From NCBI RefSeq assembly GCF_040939455.1, contig NC_134115.1, positions 28,856,727 to 28,920,726 of the forward strand: 64,000 nt of DNA, in the 5' to 3' direction. The stretch's first letter is position 1; the number at the start of each line of letters is the position of its first letter. The notes under the pieces are model-generated. The model was not told where the DNA came from. It searched no databases and worked only from the letters and a program-made list of their open reading frames with translations. Positions 27,658-64,000 of the stretch are shown here, one piece after another. This stretch comes from Microcebus murinus (lineage: Eukaryota > Chordata > Mammalia > Primates > Cheirogaleidae). The position numbers were made by a program, and so were the translations under genes.

Positions 27658-27759
27658 TCACTGATGAGGATACAAGGATACATACAGATGACCACCCCCC
27701 AACACACACGCTCTTTAGTGCAACTTAGAAACGCGTGGAGAGCAGATTCATATGTACAT

Positions 27760-28000
27760 TGGTAGCTAGAAAGCCAGAGGATACATTTAATAGATGAAGG
27801 GTTATAAGAGCTTAGTGAAGGAGTCAATGACAAATTTGATTGGATGCATCAAAGAAGGCTTGACAGAGAATGTGACATAGTTAAGTGGACCTGTAAGGAT
27901 GAGTAGCGTTTTGAAAGATGGTAAAGAAAAGGGAAGGCACAGCAGAGAATCCAGAGTGTATTGGGGACAAGTGCTCCCACGTAACTGAAACATGCATGAG
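27760..28000 (-). repeat. Possible L2 fragment
   Basis: Purine-rich text with 'tgacagagaatgtgacatag' and 'gggaaggcacagcagagaat' resembles reverse L2. Weak. The flanking 28001-28353 and 28730-29004 may contain more of the same old element, split by the Alu at 28369. Confidence 0.3.
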
Positions 28001-28368
28001 TTTTGCTGTAGCTTAAAACAACGCTTATTTAGTATTTCTCATACATCTATGAGTTGCCTGATCTAGAGTGGCCTCAACTGGGGTGTGTCTGCTCCACACC
28101 GCTCTTGTCCTGCTCTGGGCACAGCAGGCCAGCCTGGGGAATTTCCTGTCTTGGGTGGCAGAGGTGCAAGAGAACGAGTCACAAGATCAATCCAAAGCCA
28201 AGGGGTGAGGAAATATATTCTGATCTTTTAATGGGAGGAACTGTAAAGTCAGATGGCAAAGGACATTGATACAGAGAGGGGTGAAGAATTAGGACCAATG
28301 ATGCAATCAGTCTATTATAGGGACAGAGAGAAGAAAATCCTGAAAGCCAGAATAAAGAATTAAACTTG

Positions 28369-28713
28369 GGCCGGGCGCTGTGGCTCACGCCTGTAATCCT
28401 AGCACTCTGGGAGGCCGAGGCGGGCGGATTGCTCAAGGTCAGGAGTTCAAAACCAGCCTGAGCGAGACCCCGTCTCTACCATAAAAATAGAAAGAAATTA
28501 ATTGGCCAACTAATATATATATAAAATCAGCCGGGCATGGTGGCTTGTGCTTGTAGTCCCAGCTACTCGGGAGGCTGAGGCAGGAGGATAGCTTGAGCCC
28601 AGGAGTTTGAGGTTGCTGTGAGCTAGGCTGACGCCACGGCACTCACTCTAGCCTAGGCAAGAAAGCGAGACTCTGTCTCAAAAAAAAAAAATAAAAAATA
28701 AATAAAAAAAAAA
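28369..28713 (+). mobile_element. Lemur-type Alu with long perfect target duplication
   Basis: Starts GGCCGGGCGCTGTGGCTC, contains AATTAATTGGCCAACTAA and ends in an A-rich tail. AAAGAATTAAACTTGG at 28354-28369 is repeated after the tail, ending at 28729. One base at the left junction is ambiguous. Confidence 0.95.
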
Positions 28714-29004
28714 AAAGAATTAAACTTGGTTCTAGGCAAGGGGAAGTCATCACTGTTTTTTTTAAGCAGAAGGGAGACATTCTCAGATCTAAGTTAGAAG
28801 GATGATTCTGCCTGCTAGCTGGGTGGAGGATTAAAGAGTTTACAACCATCTGATCTAGGGTAGTGGCTGTGGGAAAAGGGACAGAGGGACAAATTAAAAA
28901 TAGTTATCAAGTAGAATAAAGTAGGTCATCATTTGAAAGAAAAGTAAGAAAATCAAAGACACCACTCAGGTTTCTAAATTGGTATGGTGAAACCATCGGT
29001 GGTG

Positions 29005-29255
29005 ATAATAATACTAGCTACTTTTATTGAGCATTTATTTTGTGCCAGCTACTATTGCAAACATTTTATGGCCACCATTTACTAAAGTGCCACAAAAAGC
29101 TTATGTCACAGTGTTAGTTACAGTTTTCTATCCCCACTTTATTAATGAGAAAACTGAGGCTTAAAACTTTTGAGTGGTTTTGCCCAAGCCTTTTACAGCT
29201 AGTAACTGACAGAGCTGGGGTTTGAATGAAAATTACTTTGATTCCAGAATCTGAG
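29005..29255 (-). repeat. MIR SINE
   Basis: 'tttattgagcatttattttg', 'gagaaaactgaggcttaaa' and 'ctgacagagctggggtttga' are the reverse-orientation MIR landmarks. Confidence 0.75.
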
Positions 29256-29994
29256 TTCATAATCCCTGTGGGCTGCCGCAGGGGGACAAGGACAATAACA
29301 AGGGAACCAGCCTGGGGGAGGAGCTAACATCTGATTAGGGTAGGGACTGTGTTAGTGACTTTTATGTTCTGTCTGCCCGTGCTGTTTTTAACTAACAAAA
29401 TCCAGTGTATTTACGGGTGTAAATCAACATCTTCATATTTGAAAATATCTGAAGTTTGAATAATTTCCATATTAGATTTGCCCAGAGAATCAAGTGTTTC
29501 CTTTTGACTCAAAGGTGCATCCATTTGGAAAGCATTCAGAATCCGTCCCTCCCCCATTCAAAACCCTTCCGAACTGTCTTGCTGTCGTCCCCAATTCCCC
29601 GGGCTTCTCCTGAGGTTGAGCAGGGCTTCCTACATGGATTCAGGATTTCTATTTCCCACAGAGCCTTTAGTAGGCCCTTCTGGACTTCCCAATGCAATTA
29701 TTTGAGAATGGCGGGGGAGGGGGGACATGGGATTAAAGCAGCAAAGAAGGAGCGTGTGGTGGGGGATTAGAGAAGCAAGGGGCGCAAGGGGATGGAAGTT
29801 CTGCTCAGCTCCTGCCCCTCCCCTACTTCCTCCAGCTCCTGGTTCACTTTGCTCCGCTCCTTTCTCCCCTATCCTCCGCATGTGCCTTGCACTCAGCCAA
29901 CCTCAGATCAAAAATACTCAGGGGAATAAAAGCAATCAAAAATAACACTACAACAATAAAAATAATGCAAAGAAGAAAAACCATACAGGATGGC
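29256..29994. other. Unassigned intergenic sequence
   Basis: A pyrimidine-rich, fairly GC-rich patch at 29790-29885 stands out from its AT-rich surroundings. No gene recognised. Confidence 0.45.
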
Positions 29995-30195
29995 AGCTAT
30001 TCACATGGCATTTACATCGTAGTAAGTATTATAAGTAATCTAGAGATGACTTAAAGTGTATGGGAGGCTGTGTGTAGAGTATATGCAAAGACTGCACCAT
30101 TTTATATCAGGGACTTGAGCATCCACGGATTTGGGTATCTGTGGGAGGTCCTGGAACCAATCTCCCTCAGGTACTGAGGAACAACTGCACTCTCA
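29995..30195 (+). repeat. Tigger/MER2-like DNA element fragment
   Basis: 'gggacttgagcatccacgga', 'ggtatctgtgggaggtcctg' and 'ggaacaactgc' match the end of a common TcMar-Tigger miniature element. The left side is lost or diverged. Confidence 0.55.
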
Positions 30196-30880
30196 AAGCC
30201 CAAGCCATCTCTCCCAGGATAATATATTTCAGTCAGAATCTTCTCCCCCTGTTACCCTTCCTGGAGAAACTCGGACTCAGGAGGAACCTGGATTTGGGCC
30301 CTCTCGAAGGTGGAACAGCATCTGAGGACAGTGCAAAAGCAATGAAACCACACCCCGCCTTTTATTGCACAGAATAAATAGCAATTATTATTGTCATTGC
30401 AGTCACCAGTTCGGGGAATATAAAATGTGCTGATTTTATATCTAGGAATATATAATGAGATTTAAAATAAAAGGCAGGATGGAAATAATGTATGTTTTAT
30501 TTATAATTCTCTATACACAAACATTTATCTGTATATTATTTGCCATTCAGCCTTTTAAGTCTTATTTCACTAAATATTTTAAAATGTCAAATATTTTATT
30601 TTTATTGGGATTGTAATTCTATTATTTGAATCTCATTTGTTTTTGTTTTCATTTTGAAGGCTTTTCTATTCATTAAAATTAAATTTGTTTTTTTATTTCA
30701 ATCAGTATAAATATATAGCATGTGCATATGTAGAGTATATAAATATCATATAAAATCTATACATATGTGCAGATGTATGTAAATAATTCTCCCTTCTTCT
30801 GGTTTGTTCATTCATTCATGCTTTAACACACTGAACAGCAAGGCTGCACAGTGGCCTATATGGGGTTGGTGTGTTGGGAT
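30196..30880. other. AT-rich unassigned sequence
   Basis: Nothing supportable seen. The TA-rich text from 30420 to 30790 is low complexity. Confidence 0.5.
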
Positions 30881-31729
30881 GGTTCATTTTATAGGTGTCA
30901 ACTTTGCTGGGCCATGGTGTCCAAATATTTGGTCAAACATTATTCTGGAAATTTCTGTGAAAGTATTTTTTTTAATGAGATTAAACATTTAAATTGGTGA
31001 ATGTCAAGTAAAGCAGATTGCCCTCTGAAATGTGGGTGGGACTCATCTAATCAGTTGAAGGCCTTAATAGAACAAGGACTGACCTCCCCTATTTAGAAGT
31101 GAAGACTGCCTTTGAACTTGGACTGTAACGCTTAACTGGGTTTCCAGCCTACTGGTCTACCCTGCAGACTTTGGACTTACCAAGCCTTTACAATCGTGTA
31201 CACCAATTCCTTAAAATAAATCCCTATAATACACACACACACACACATACACACTTGGGCCTTGAACATGGGTTTCAGCTGTTTGAACTTATACTCAGAT
31301 TTTCTTCCACCTCTGCCAACCCTGAGACAGCAAAAGCAACCCCTCCTCTTCCTCCTCCTCCTCCTCAGCTTACTCAGTGTGAAGGTGATGAGGACAAAGG
31401 CTTTTATGATGGTCCACTTTCACTCAATGAATAGGATATATATATTTTTTTCTTTCTTATGATTTGCTTAATAACATTTTCTTTTCCCTAGCTTACTTTA
31501 TTATAAGAATACAGTATATAATACATATACAAAATATGTGTTAATTGACTACGTTATCAGTCAGGCTTCTGGTCAACAGTAGCTATTAGTGCTTAAGTTT
31601 TGGGGGTGTCCAAAGCTATCCGTGGATTTTTGACTGCACAGGGGTCAGCACCCCTGACCCCCACGTTGCTCAAGGGTCAAGTGCACAGACTGTTGGTTCT
31701 GTGTTTCTTAAGAACCCTGATTAATACAG
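30881..31729 (+). mobile_element. LTR-like dispersed repeat, split by a later insertion
   Basis: Left part 30881-31251 and right part 31684-31729 together match the same repeat seen intact at 51352-51854: 'ggtgtcaactttgctgggcc' at the start, 'aaagcagattgccctctgaa' in the middle, and 'aagaaccctgattaatacag' at the end. An AC run at about 31230-31254 and a Tigger-like element (31252-31683) interrupt it. I recognise the family but do not trust a name. Confidence 0.6.
31252..31683. mobile_element. TcMar-Tigger-type miniature element
   Basis: Left end CACTTGGGCCTTGAAC and right end GGTTGCTCAAGGGTCAAGTG-like (CAAGGGTCAAGTG at 31671-31683) form inverted repeats. The inside includes 'cttactttattataagaat' and 'gtgactgcac'-like text typical of the family. 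Inserted into an AC repeat within the LTR-like element. Confidence 0.75.
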
Positions 31730-31787
31730 GATTGGAGGCTTTCCCTTTCCACTCTCTCTAGGGGACACTTCTCTGGTTCTTTTAATG

Positions 31788-31981
31788 CAGGAATCCTCAA
31801 ACTACGGCAAGCGGGCCACATGCCACCCACCTAGGACATTTACCCGGCCCAATGGGTGTTTTTGCCGCCGATGCCTGTCCTGCTTAGCGGCCAACTCGTC
31901 CCGGGCCCACAGTGCGCACCCTCCAACAACGGTCTGAGGGACAGCGAACTGGCCCCCTGTTTAAAAAGTTTGAGGACCCCT
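31788..31981. mobile_element. hAT miniature element, both ends present
   Basis: Left terminus CAGGAATCCTCAAACTACGG and right terminus AAAGTTTGAGGACCCCTG are inverted repeats. It is 194 bp long with no coding capacity. Flanking heptamers TTTAATG and TCTGATG differ by two transitions, a possible target duplication. The same family appears at 59187-59719. It forms part of the long but spurious minus-strand frame 31840-32493. Confidence 0.8.
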
Positions 31982-32755
31982 GTCTGATGTCTCTGCCAGA
32001 CCATCCTAAGTAAGACACTACACAAAAACAAACTCTGATCTTGGAGGACTCTTCCATTCACAGCCCAGTCATGCCTTGGGCCCTCATTTTCCTGCCTGCA
32101 GGCACCCCGGCTTCCCGAGACTTTTCCTGACCTGCTAAGCCGTGCACGCAGATGTTGTATGTTTTCAGTATCAGGCAATATATTAAATGTTTTGATATTG
32201 AATGTTTTCAGTATCAAGATATTGAATGTTTTCAGTTCCAGGTGTCCAACAGACATAGCTATTGTATTGGGGGCCACCGAGACAACAGTGTGTCCCAAGC
32301 CAGCCTGTAGCATACCAGCCCCGGGGAAGCGTATTCTTGCCACACTAATAGGCTGCTGCTGTTGAAGAAACGGTTCATGTGGAACCTTCTGACACCAGGG
32401 GCCATGGCAGGTTCTGTCACCACTGGACACACCATCCTGCCTCCCATCTGCTTGTGATCCAAGATGGGTCCTCTTCCTTCTCAGCAAAGCCACAGGCCTG
32501 TTGGTGCATGGTTCTTTCCCTCTTTCTTCCTGCAGTGTTAAAACAGTGAGAAGTCGGCCCTACTAGGAGGCTCTTGTTTCCCAAAAAGGGTCTACTTTTC
32601 TCCCCCGGGAAACCTCTGAGGACTTGAGGAGGCGGCTGAGGGAGGGCTGCTCATGTCCTGGAGCTGGCACGTGGCAGGCACTTAACAGAGTCGTTGGATA
32701 AATCAATGTCTACAACGTACACTGTGGGGACTGAAGGTTAATTTCATGTAGACTT
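31982..32755. other. Unassigned sequence with a 24-bp local duplication
   Basis: At 32194-32236 the string GATATTGAATGTTTTCAGT occurs twice with a 24-bp period, and a third shorter copy (ATGTTTTCAGT) is at 32159-32169. The 217-codon minus-strand frame at 31840-32493 covers this region but has no domain and reads into the hAT element. Confidence 0.5.
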
Positions 32756-32770
32756 AAGATCAAAGGCATG

Positions 32771-33102
32771 GGCCGGGAGTGGTGGCTCACGCCTGTAATC
32801 CTAGCACTCTGGGAGGCCGAGGCGGGAGGATTGCTCGAGGTCAGGAGTTCGAAACCAGCCTGAGCAAGAGCAAGACCCTGTCTCTACTATAAATAGAAAG
32901 ACATTAATTGACGAACTAATATATATAGGAAAAATTAGCCAGACATGGTGGCCCAAGCCTGTAGTCCCAGCTACTCTGGAGGCTGAGGCAGAAGGATCAC
33001 TTGAGCCCAGGAGTTTGAGGTTGCTGTGAGCTAGGCTGACGCCACGGCACTCACTCTAGCCTGGGCAACAAAGTGAGACTGTCTCAAAAAAAAAAAAAAA
33101 AA
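32771..33102 (+). mobile_element. Lemur-type Alu with perfect target duplication
   Basis: Starts GGCCGGGAGTGGTGGCTC. AAGATCAAAGGCATG at 32756-32770 is repeated exactly at 33103-33117 after the A tail. Confidence 0.96.
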
Positions 33103-33117
33103 AAGATCAAAGGCATG

Positions 33118-34184
33118 AAGATGAAGATAACTTTCTCCCACAGCTCTTCCTGTTGGGTCATCTTGGAGGAGCCTGATCAGAGGTCATTTTCTCCTGGTTA
33201 AGTGATCTGGAAGGTATGAGTCAAGGGCATGGAAGGAGTAGCCCAAAGACCTACTGAGAGTGGGAAACTTCAGTCAAGCCCCATGTTTCATTCCTACAGA
33301 TTTGTGTGAGGTTTGCAGTCTGCTGTATCATCTACCCTACATGTGGATGTAAAACACCCCTCCCCCAATGTGCGAGTAACATGGATTCCCAGAAAGACGG
33401 ATAACATGTTTACCTTGGGGCATCATTCATGTCATATTCTTATCTGGGAGGCACTGGCCCGAGACACTCCAGAAGGGATCTCTGGATGAAGCCAGACTGC
33501 CGAGTGGTGCTTTTACACTGCCATTTTTGGTCTTTTCTCAAGAACTTATACTATATGGCCCTTGCAACTGTGCCACTGCCCTACATAAAAGAACACAGCA
33601 AGAAAGACACCTCCAAAATCAACCGGGCAAGTATACAGTTGCAACATGAGATCCTGCCAAAGAATGAAACTAATGCAGAAGGGAAGAGAATTCCTGAATA
33701 ACTTGTTCCCCCTATGGACGCCAAATCAAGCCGCATACCCAATCACATCTCGGGTTCCACACCAGCTTCTGGAGAGCCGCGGGGCCCTGACAGCTCGCGG
33801 AGGGGATACTACCCTCGCTCACGGCTCCATCTTCCCTATTCTGGTATTCTTCTCCCCTTACCTCATTTGCTTAGCACCGGTTTCTTCCTTACAGTCCTCG
33901 GTTCTTGTAGGCAGCCTTAAGTCCTTCCCAGAACAAAGCAGGGTATGAATAAAAAAGGGGGCGGACGGCGCTGGTAGTCCTGCGGGCACTCTACTGGGTG
34001 ATCCCAGGAACAGAGGTGCTGCTTCTCTGCACCATTGAATGTGTCACAAAACTGCTGGGACCAGATGACAGCCTAGCTCTTCCTAAAAAGCCTCCTCCCC
34101 TCCACTCCCTACCTCTGCCAAAGGGCGCATTCCTGTATTTAAAGGACACTCAGGAAGTAAATCATCATATATTTAACCAGTGTA
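33118..34184. other. Unassigned sequence, partly GC-rich
   Basis: 33710-34000 is richer in G+C and CpG than its surroundings and carries three overlapping short plus frames. No protein domain or repeat recognised. It might be an unrecognised LTR. Confidence 0.4.
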
Positions 34185-34530
34185 TTTTTTTTTTCTAGTC
34201 ACAAAAGGTGGCTTTTATTTATGGAATATGCAAATTGTGGCCAATGCCTTGAGGACTGCTTACAAATTCAAGATGCCGCACTACATGGTTTATGACTTAC
34301 AGGACCCACACTGACAAAGTCACAGCCGAGGACACGTTTACAGTGTAACTCAGTTACCAGTAAGGTGAACTTCTAACTCAGCTAAAGCACAAGCTTAACA
34401 CCTGTGTCAATTCACATCCTACAAGACCCGAATGGAATTAGGGGACCCCTATTCCTCCTTTCCCAAATTCAGTGTACTTATTTTCGACTCATACGAGCCT
34501 ACATTCCTAACCAATTTCAGTCTTCCAAGA
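34185..34530 (-). other. Candidate minus-strand transcript 3' end or retrocopy
   Basis: Read on the minus strand this ends with AATAAA (plus-strand TTTATT at 34214-34219) about 20 bases before a genomic A10 tract (plus-strand T10, 34185-34194). That layout fits a processed retrocopy tail. It could also be a distal polyadenylation site downstream of TJP2. I recognise no protein in it and found no target duplication. Confidence 0.35.
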
Positions 34531-34534
34531 GTGA

Positions 34535-35100
34535 ATGTGGGAGTCTAAATTGATGCAAATTTTCTAGGAGGCAATTTGGCAATAAACATCAAGAACCTTA
34601 AAAATGTTCCCATGCTTTTCCTCAGTGATTTTACTTCTGAGAACTTACCTACAGAAAAGGACTGAAATGCTGATCACTGACATACAAAAATGGATTACAT
34701 AGAGAGGTACATTTCATGTAAAAAAGGCAAAAAACTGGAAACAATCCAGTCAATAATAGGAGAACTGTTCACTTATGAAGCAGTCACGGGATGCATTATC
34801 CTGCAGTTATCAGTAATGATGTATGCATGGAGTTTTAACTACCTAAGAGAAACATTTGTGATAGAATGTTAAATAGCAAAAGTAGGAAACAGAACTGCAA
34901 ACACAGTATACCCTCAAATGTCAACACACAGACATCCATGGATATGTAATTGGAGGAAATTCACCAGTTATCTGATAGATGGGATTAGGGGTTATTTTTA
35001 TTTTCTTTTTCATATGTGTCTCATTTTCCAATGTTCAACAATGAGCAAGTTCTCACTTCTATGATCAGTAATTAAAATAAAAATTGCATTTAAAAATCAG
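34535..35100 (+). repeat. Old L1 ORF2/3' UTR fragment
   Basis: 'ggcaatttggcaataaacat', 'aaaaaactggaaacaatcc' and 'atctgatagatgggattagg' resemble L1M C-terminal and 3' UTR text in plus orientation, heavily decayed. Confidence 0.55.
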
Positions 35101-35134
35101 AAATAGTGCAGAAATCTACCAGGAAGCAAATAAT

Positions 35135-35973
35135 TGATTGCAATGTACTCCTTTTTATTAAATTATAAAACAGTTGTCAATACACACTTTTGGAAACAAA
35201 ATGTGTTTTCCTTGAGTATCTGCTTTTGTGGAGCACTTGGTTTGAAACAAACAAACAAAAACTTTCTATACTAACTTCTTGGACTCAAGCTACTGAAGAC
35301 TTATAGCCAAACTACCAAATACAGCTATTATATATACAGTCAGAATTTATGGAAAATATTACAAAGACAGAACGCCTTGAAAAGATGACACAGTGCAGGG
35401 AAAACCACGGCTATTACACTGGTATAAAAATTTAGTCAAAATAATGTTTTAGTCCATTATGGCGCTGCAGAAAGCTTCAAAGGAAGAAAAAATTAAGACA
35501 CTTCTCATCAAAGGCACTTAGAGAGTTGCAATAAAATACTTATTTGAATTTAGTTCGAGTCCAACAGTATTTTTTATTCCTTTTTTCACATTCTACCTCA
35601 CATTGACACGGTCCTGGAAGGCAGCTACCGATGAGGAAAGATAGTTATTGCTTCTTAATATACATATCAAAAATACGCAAACAGAATTAATACAGATTTT
35701 GGTCCACTGAAGCGAGTAACAGTATCAAACTGTAGGATTCCTCTTATTTCTCAGCAAAAGCCACAGACTCCTCTAACCCAGTCCCGCAAACAGAGCCTTC
35801 AGTTCTTAATTTGTGCTGGCTGTCCCCGTCCCCGGCTCCCCGTGAGAACACGCCAGCCCAAGTCCCACGGCATCTGTGCAGTGCATTTTAACTGGAGAAT
35901 CATCGCAGTGGCCTGGTGGCAGTGTCACTCTGCCGTGGCAGCCGATGGGCCCAGAGAGTCCATTCTCGGGCAA
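35135..35973 (-). other. TJP2: TJP2 3' untranslated region
   Basis: About 840 nt on the minus strand between the stop codon and the proposed cleavage region. No Alu or L1 is recognised inside it. The 3' limit is inferred from the AATAAA signal 15-25 nt upstream of 35135; the exact cleavage site cannot be read from sequence. Confidence 0.65.
35154..35159 (-). promoter_or_regulatory. TJP2: Polyadenylation signal of TJP2
   Basis: Plus-strand TTTATT, read as AATAAA on the coding strand, about 815 nt after the stop codon. It is the most plausible canonical signal before L1-derived sequence begins at 35100. Another AATAAA (plus TTTATT near 35574) could be a proximal alternative. Confidence 0.6.
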
Positions 35974-61214
<25,241 letters not shown>

Positions 61215-61399
61215 CTAATTTTCAGGGCTATTTAAAAATATTCATAAAAAATTAATTTTGTGTATTGGACATTCTGTAAGATAACTAGCCTGGACTCTTC
61301 AAAAAAAAGTCCATGCCATAAAAAATAAAAGAGGTGGGAAGATTATTCTAGATTAAGAGACAAAAACCAAACACAATGCATAAACCTTCATTAGATCCT

Positions 61400-61790
61400 T
61401 GATCCACTGAGGGAATGGAGAAAGGAGAGAGGGTTACAGTACTTTGGGGCAATCCGAAAATGACCTATACTATTTTAAAGTGATATTCATGTTAATTTTG
61501 TTAAGGTGATAATGGCATTATGGCAATGTAGGAAAATGTTCTTATCCTTGGGAGGTACCTGCTGAAACATTCACAGGTAATGGCTGAGTTGCCTGCAACT
61601 AACTTTCAAGTGGTTCCAAAAAACCCTCTGAGAGAGATAAGGTGGGTGGGAGGGAAGGGAAGGGGAAAAAGGGAGGAGGAAGAAAAAGAAAGCAAATGTG
61701 ACATAATGTTAACTGGTAAAACTAGGGGAAGGCTATATGGGTATTTGCTATAAAATTAACTTTTCAAATAACATGTTGGGGAGGAAAAGA
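61400..61790 (+). repeat. Old L1-type 3' UTR in the upstream TJP2 intron
   Basis: 'ttgttaaggtgataatggca' and 'gtaggaaaatgttcttatcc', then a GGGA/GGAA purine run at 61645-61695 and 'ctatatgggtatttgctata'. Same family as 48170. Confidence 0.5.
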
Positions 61791-62978
61791 CTTTTAGCAC
61801 ATCTTAATAGGAATCTTCTGCTGACAGGGAGGTTGCCCACAGGCAGGCACTGCAAATATTATATAGTATAATCTATGGCAGCTCAGATTGTGTGGGCTTT
61901 GGCACAGAAAGAAATTCAGAGTGTGAAGAAAAGGGTAAAGAAGTCAGGCACAGCAATTAGTAAAGCATTTAATAAAAACCAGCATAGCTTTGGGGTCTAA
62001 GGACTTTGAATTGATAACAAAAGAAAAAATACTGTATTTACTAAGTATGTATATTTTTAAAGACTTTCAATGCTGTTCAGGCTATTCAGATTTTACTTAT
62101 TAAACCTGTAAAATTATATATTTTAAGAATCAATTTTGGTTATTTTAGGAAGCTACCACACAACCTAGCAGGTTTTAAAAGAGGCACATTTAAATTTTTT
62201 TTATTATTATTCTGACTGAAAAACCTTTTAATTATGAAACAAAGTAACTTTCTATAGCACCGGAAAGGTGTGAAGTAGATTTAAAGATAAGATTTAAATG
62301 ACTCACACACAGTAAACCTGTCAGCACCAGATCTTACCACAAGGACTCAAAGTGTTGAGGCCCATCCCCCACCCCTTTAGGAAGCTGACAGTCAAGAAAG
62401 GCCTAAGGGAAAGACTGTCCCTACCTTCATGGACGAGGACCCTCTGCTGGTCAGATGGCCCCAGACAAGCTTAACCGATAACTTCTTTCTGGTATTATCA
62501 ACAATTCCTCTATCCTCTTAAAAACTGCACTCTTATTATAAAGTCTGAAAATAGACTTATTGGTGCATATATAGGCATTCCTTAAATTAAGAAAAATAAA
62601 TCGGCTGACCAGCTTTAAAGACATCTATAAGCAAGGCAATGTGGTGCCCAAATGTAGGTCTTGCCTACTGTCAGATTTCTTTAAAGATTAATTCTTACGC
62701 AACCCTAGCCAGTGATAGCTAAGTTATTGCATAATCTTAGCAAAAGGTGGCAAAAAATTTTCTTATAAAAAGTGGAAAAAAAAATTTTTTTTAATGATTT
62801 ACAAGTCTGGGGAAGAAAATGGCCAAGAAAGAGTAAAATGCTATATCGCAAAAAAGTATAGTCCTTTTTCTCCCTGATTTACTAAGACCAGTCATGACTT
62901 AGTCTCTTAGGACAGATAATGTCTTCTTAAATTGTGGGTTGCAATCCATTAAATTGTGGGTCTTAAGATCAATTTAGT
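61791..62978. other. Unassigned TJP2 intron sequence
   Basis: AT-rich. No exon of PDZ1 or of the Arg-rich linker is recognised here. Confidence 0.5.
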
Positions 62979-63290
62979 GGCCAGGTGTTACAGTTCATGT
63001 CTGTAATCCCAGCACTTTGGGAGGCTGAGGTGGGAGAATTATTGGAGGCCAGGAGTTCAAGACCAGCCTTGGCAATACAGTGAGACCCCCATCTCCATAC
63101 AAAATTGAAAAAATTAGCTGGGCACAGTGGCTCGTGCCTATAGTCTTAGGAGGCTGAGGAAGGAGGCTTGCTTGAACTTAGAAGTTGGAGGCTGTAATAA
63201 GCTATGATTACCCTGCTGTACTCCAGCCTGGGCAACAGAGCTGAGACACCATCTCAAAATAAAATAAAATAAAAAATAAAATAAAATAAA
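62979..63290 (+). mobile_element. Old AluJ-like element
   Basis: 'ggccaggtgttacagttcat' start, two diverged arms without the lemur linker block, and a tail of AAAAT units. The rest of the window (63291-64000) is unassigned intron sequence. Confidence 0.88.
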
Positions 63291-64000
63291 AATCAAATTA
63301 GTAAGTAGCAACTAGCCAGTTTCAAATGTAATAAAATGTAATATAATGGAACTTCTCAGACTGCATCACACAGCAGAATAAGCACTGTTCCATGAAATTT
63401 CTGTTCAAATTTTTGATATGCAGGTATATCCATGACTGTCTACAGATGTGGTTCTTTCTGTGATAGGAGGGGGAAGGGAAGGAAGAGAGACATCTGAAAA
63501 GCAGAGCCTTAGGTAACTCAAGAATCCAGGGTGGGTGTCCAATCAAATGGGTGTTAGACCCTTCTGAAGGGGATCTCAGGCCAAATTATCTTTCTTGAAA
63601 CTTCTCTGCAATCCACCTTTCAACCTGGACGCAAGATGGTTCTTACTCTGCAATTCTTAGGGGTGAATGAATGACTATCTCATTATAAATAGTTATAAAG
63701 ATTCTGTGAAATCCTTACACCACCTAAGATGCACACTCCTTGGAGATAATGCAACCTCAACTCTCACCTTTACTCTCTTGGACTGGATTCCAGGAATCTC
63801 ATTACTCACATCCCTGCAACATTCTTCAGTTATTACAACAAGCACCTAGTTAACATAACTCAACTTCTCATGAAAAACTAAGGAAAGCAAACCCCTCTCA
63901 TCTGACAGGCTATTAAAATGCAAATCCCAAACCTCAAAAGCAAGGAGTCTTTCACTCTGCATTCTCAAGGGCTCTTTATTTTTTTTCTCTTAGAAGAGGA

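Noticed and set aside
31840..32493. 217-codon open frame on the minus strand, the longest single frame in the window
   Set aside because: It spans part of a hAT miniature element and a local tandem duplication. It has no recognisable domain, is not conserved as far as I can judge, and no splice or promoter context supports it.

Overview
The window is nuclear DNA from a primate, most likely a strepsirrhine (lemur-type) species. Two things point there. The exons of one gene translate almost exactly to mammalian ZO-2. Most Alu copies carry a block that I associate with lemur Alus: a right-arm linker reading AATTAATTGGCCAACTAA, and a tail reading GTGAGCTAGGCTGACGCCA. Short L1 3' ends of the lemur type (ACACTTGTACCCCCATAAT) also occur. 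No bacterial, viral-episome or organellar features are present.

The only protein-coding gene I can support is TJP2 (tight junction protein 2, ZO-2), on the minus strand. Eighteen coding exons run from 61156 down to the stop codon at 35974-35976. They cover PDZ2, PDZ3, SH3, the guanylate-kinase-like (GUK) domain, the acidic and proline-rich C-terminal tail and the terminal TEL motif. The 5' part (first exons, PDZ1, arginine-rich linker) lies beyond the right edge. All seventeen internal introns have GT-AG ends and the reading frame is continuous across every junction, giving 866 codons before the stop.

Positions 1-35130 lie downstream of TJP2 and hold no recognisable functional gene. This stretch is a mosaic of transposon relics: hAT transposase debris (540-1881), a nearly full-length Tigger1 with an Alu inside it (2830-5514), several L1 tails, MaLR LTRs (20520-21655), an eroded retroviral protease-region fragment (24860-25645), MIR/L2 pieces, seven of the sixteen Alus, a 15-bp minisatellite (15401-15545) and simple repeats. 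The TJP2 introns carry further Alus, L1 tails, MIR and a three-level nest (L1, then hAT, then Alu) at 59049-59765.

I see no new biological system. The better leads are small-scale: an apparent six-residue deletion in the ZO-2 proline-rich tail, a 65-bp retro-insertion with a perfect 13-bp target duplication, a possible L1 3' transduction, two low-decay hAT miniature elements, and a minus-strand polyadenylation-like end at 34185-34530. Repeat names and comparisons with human ZO-2 come from memory of the families, not from a search.
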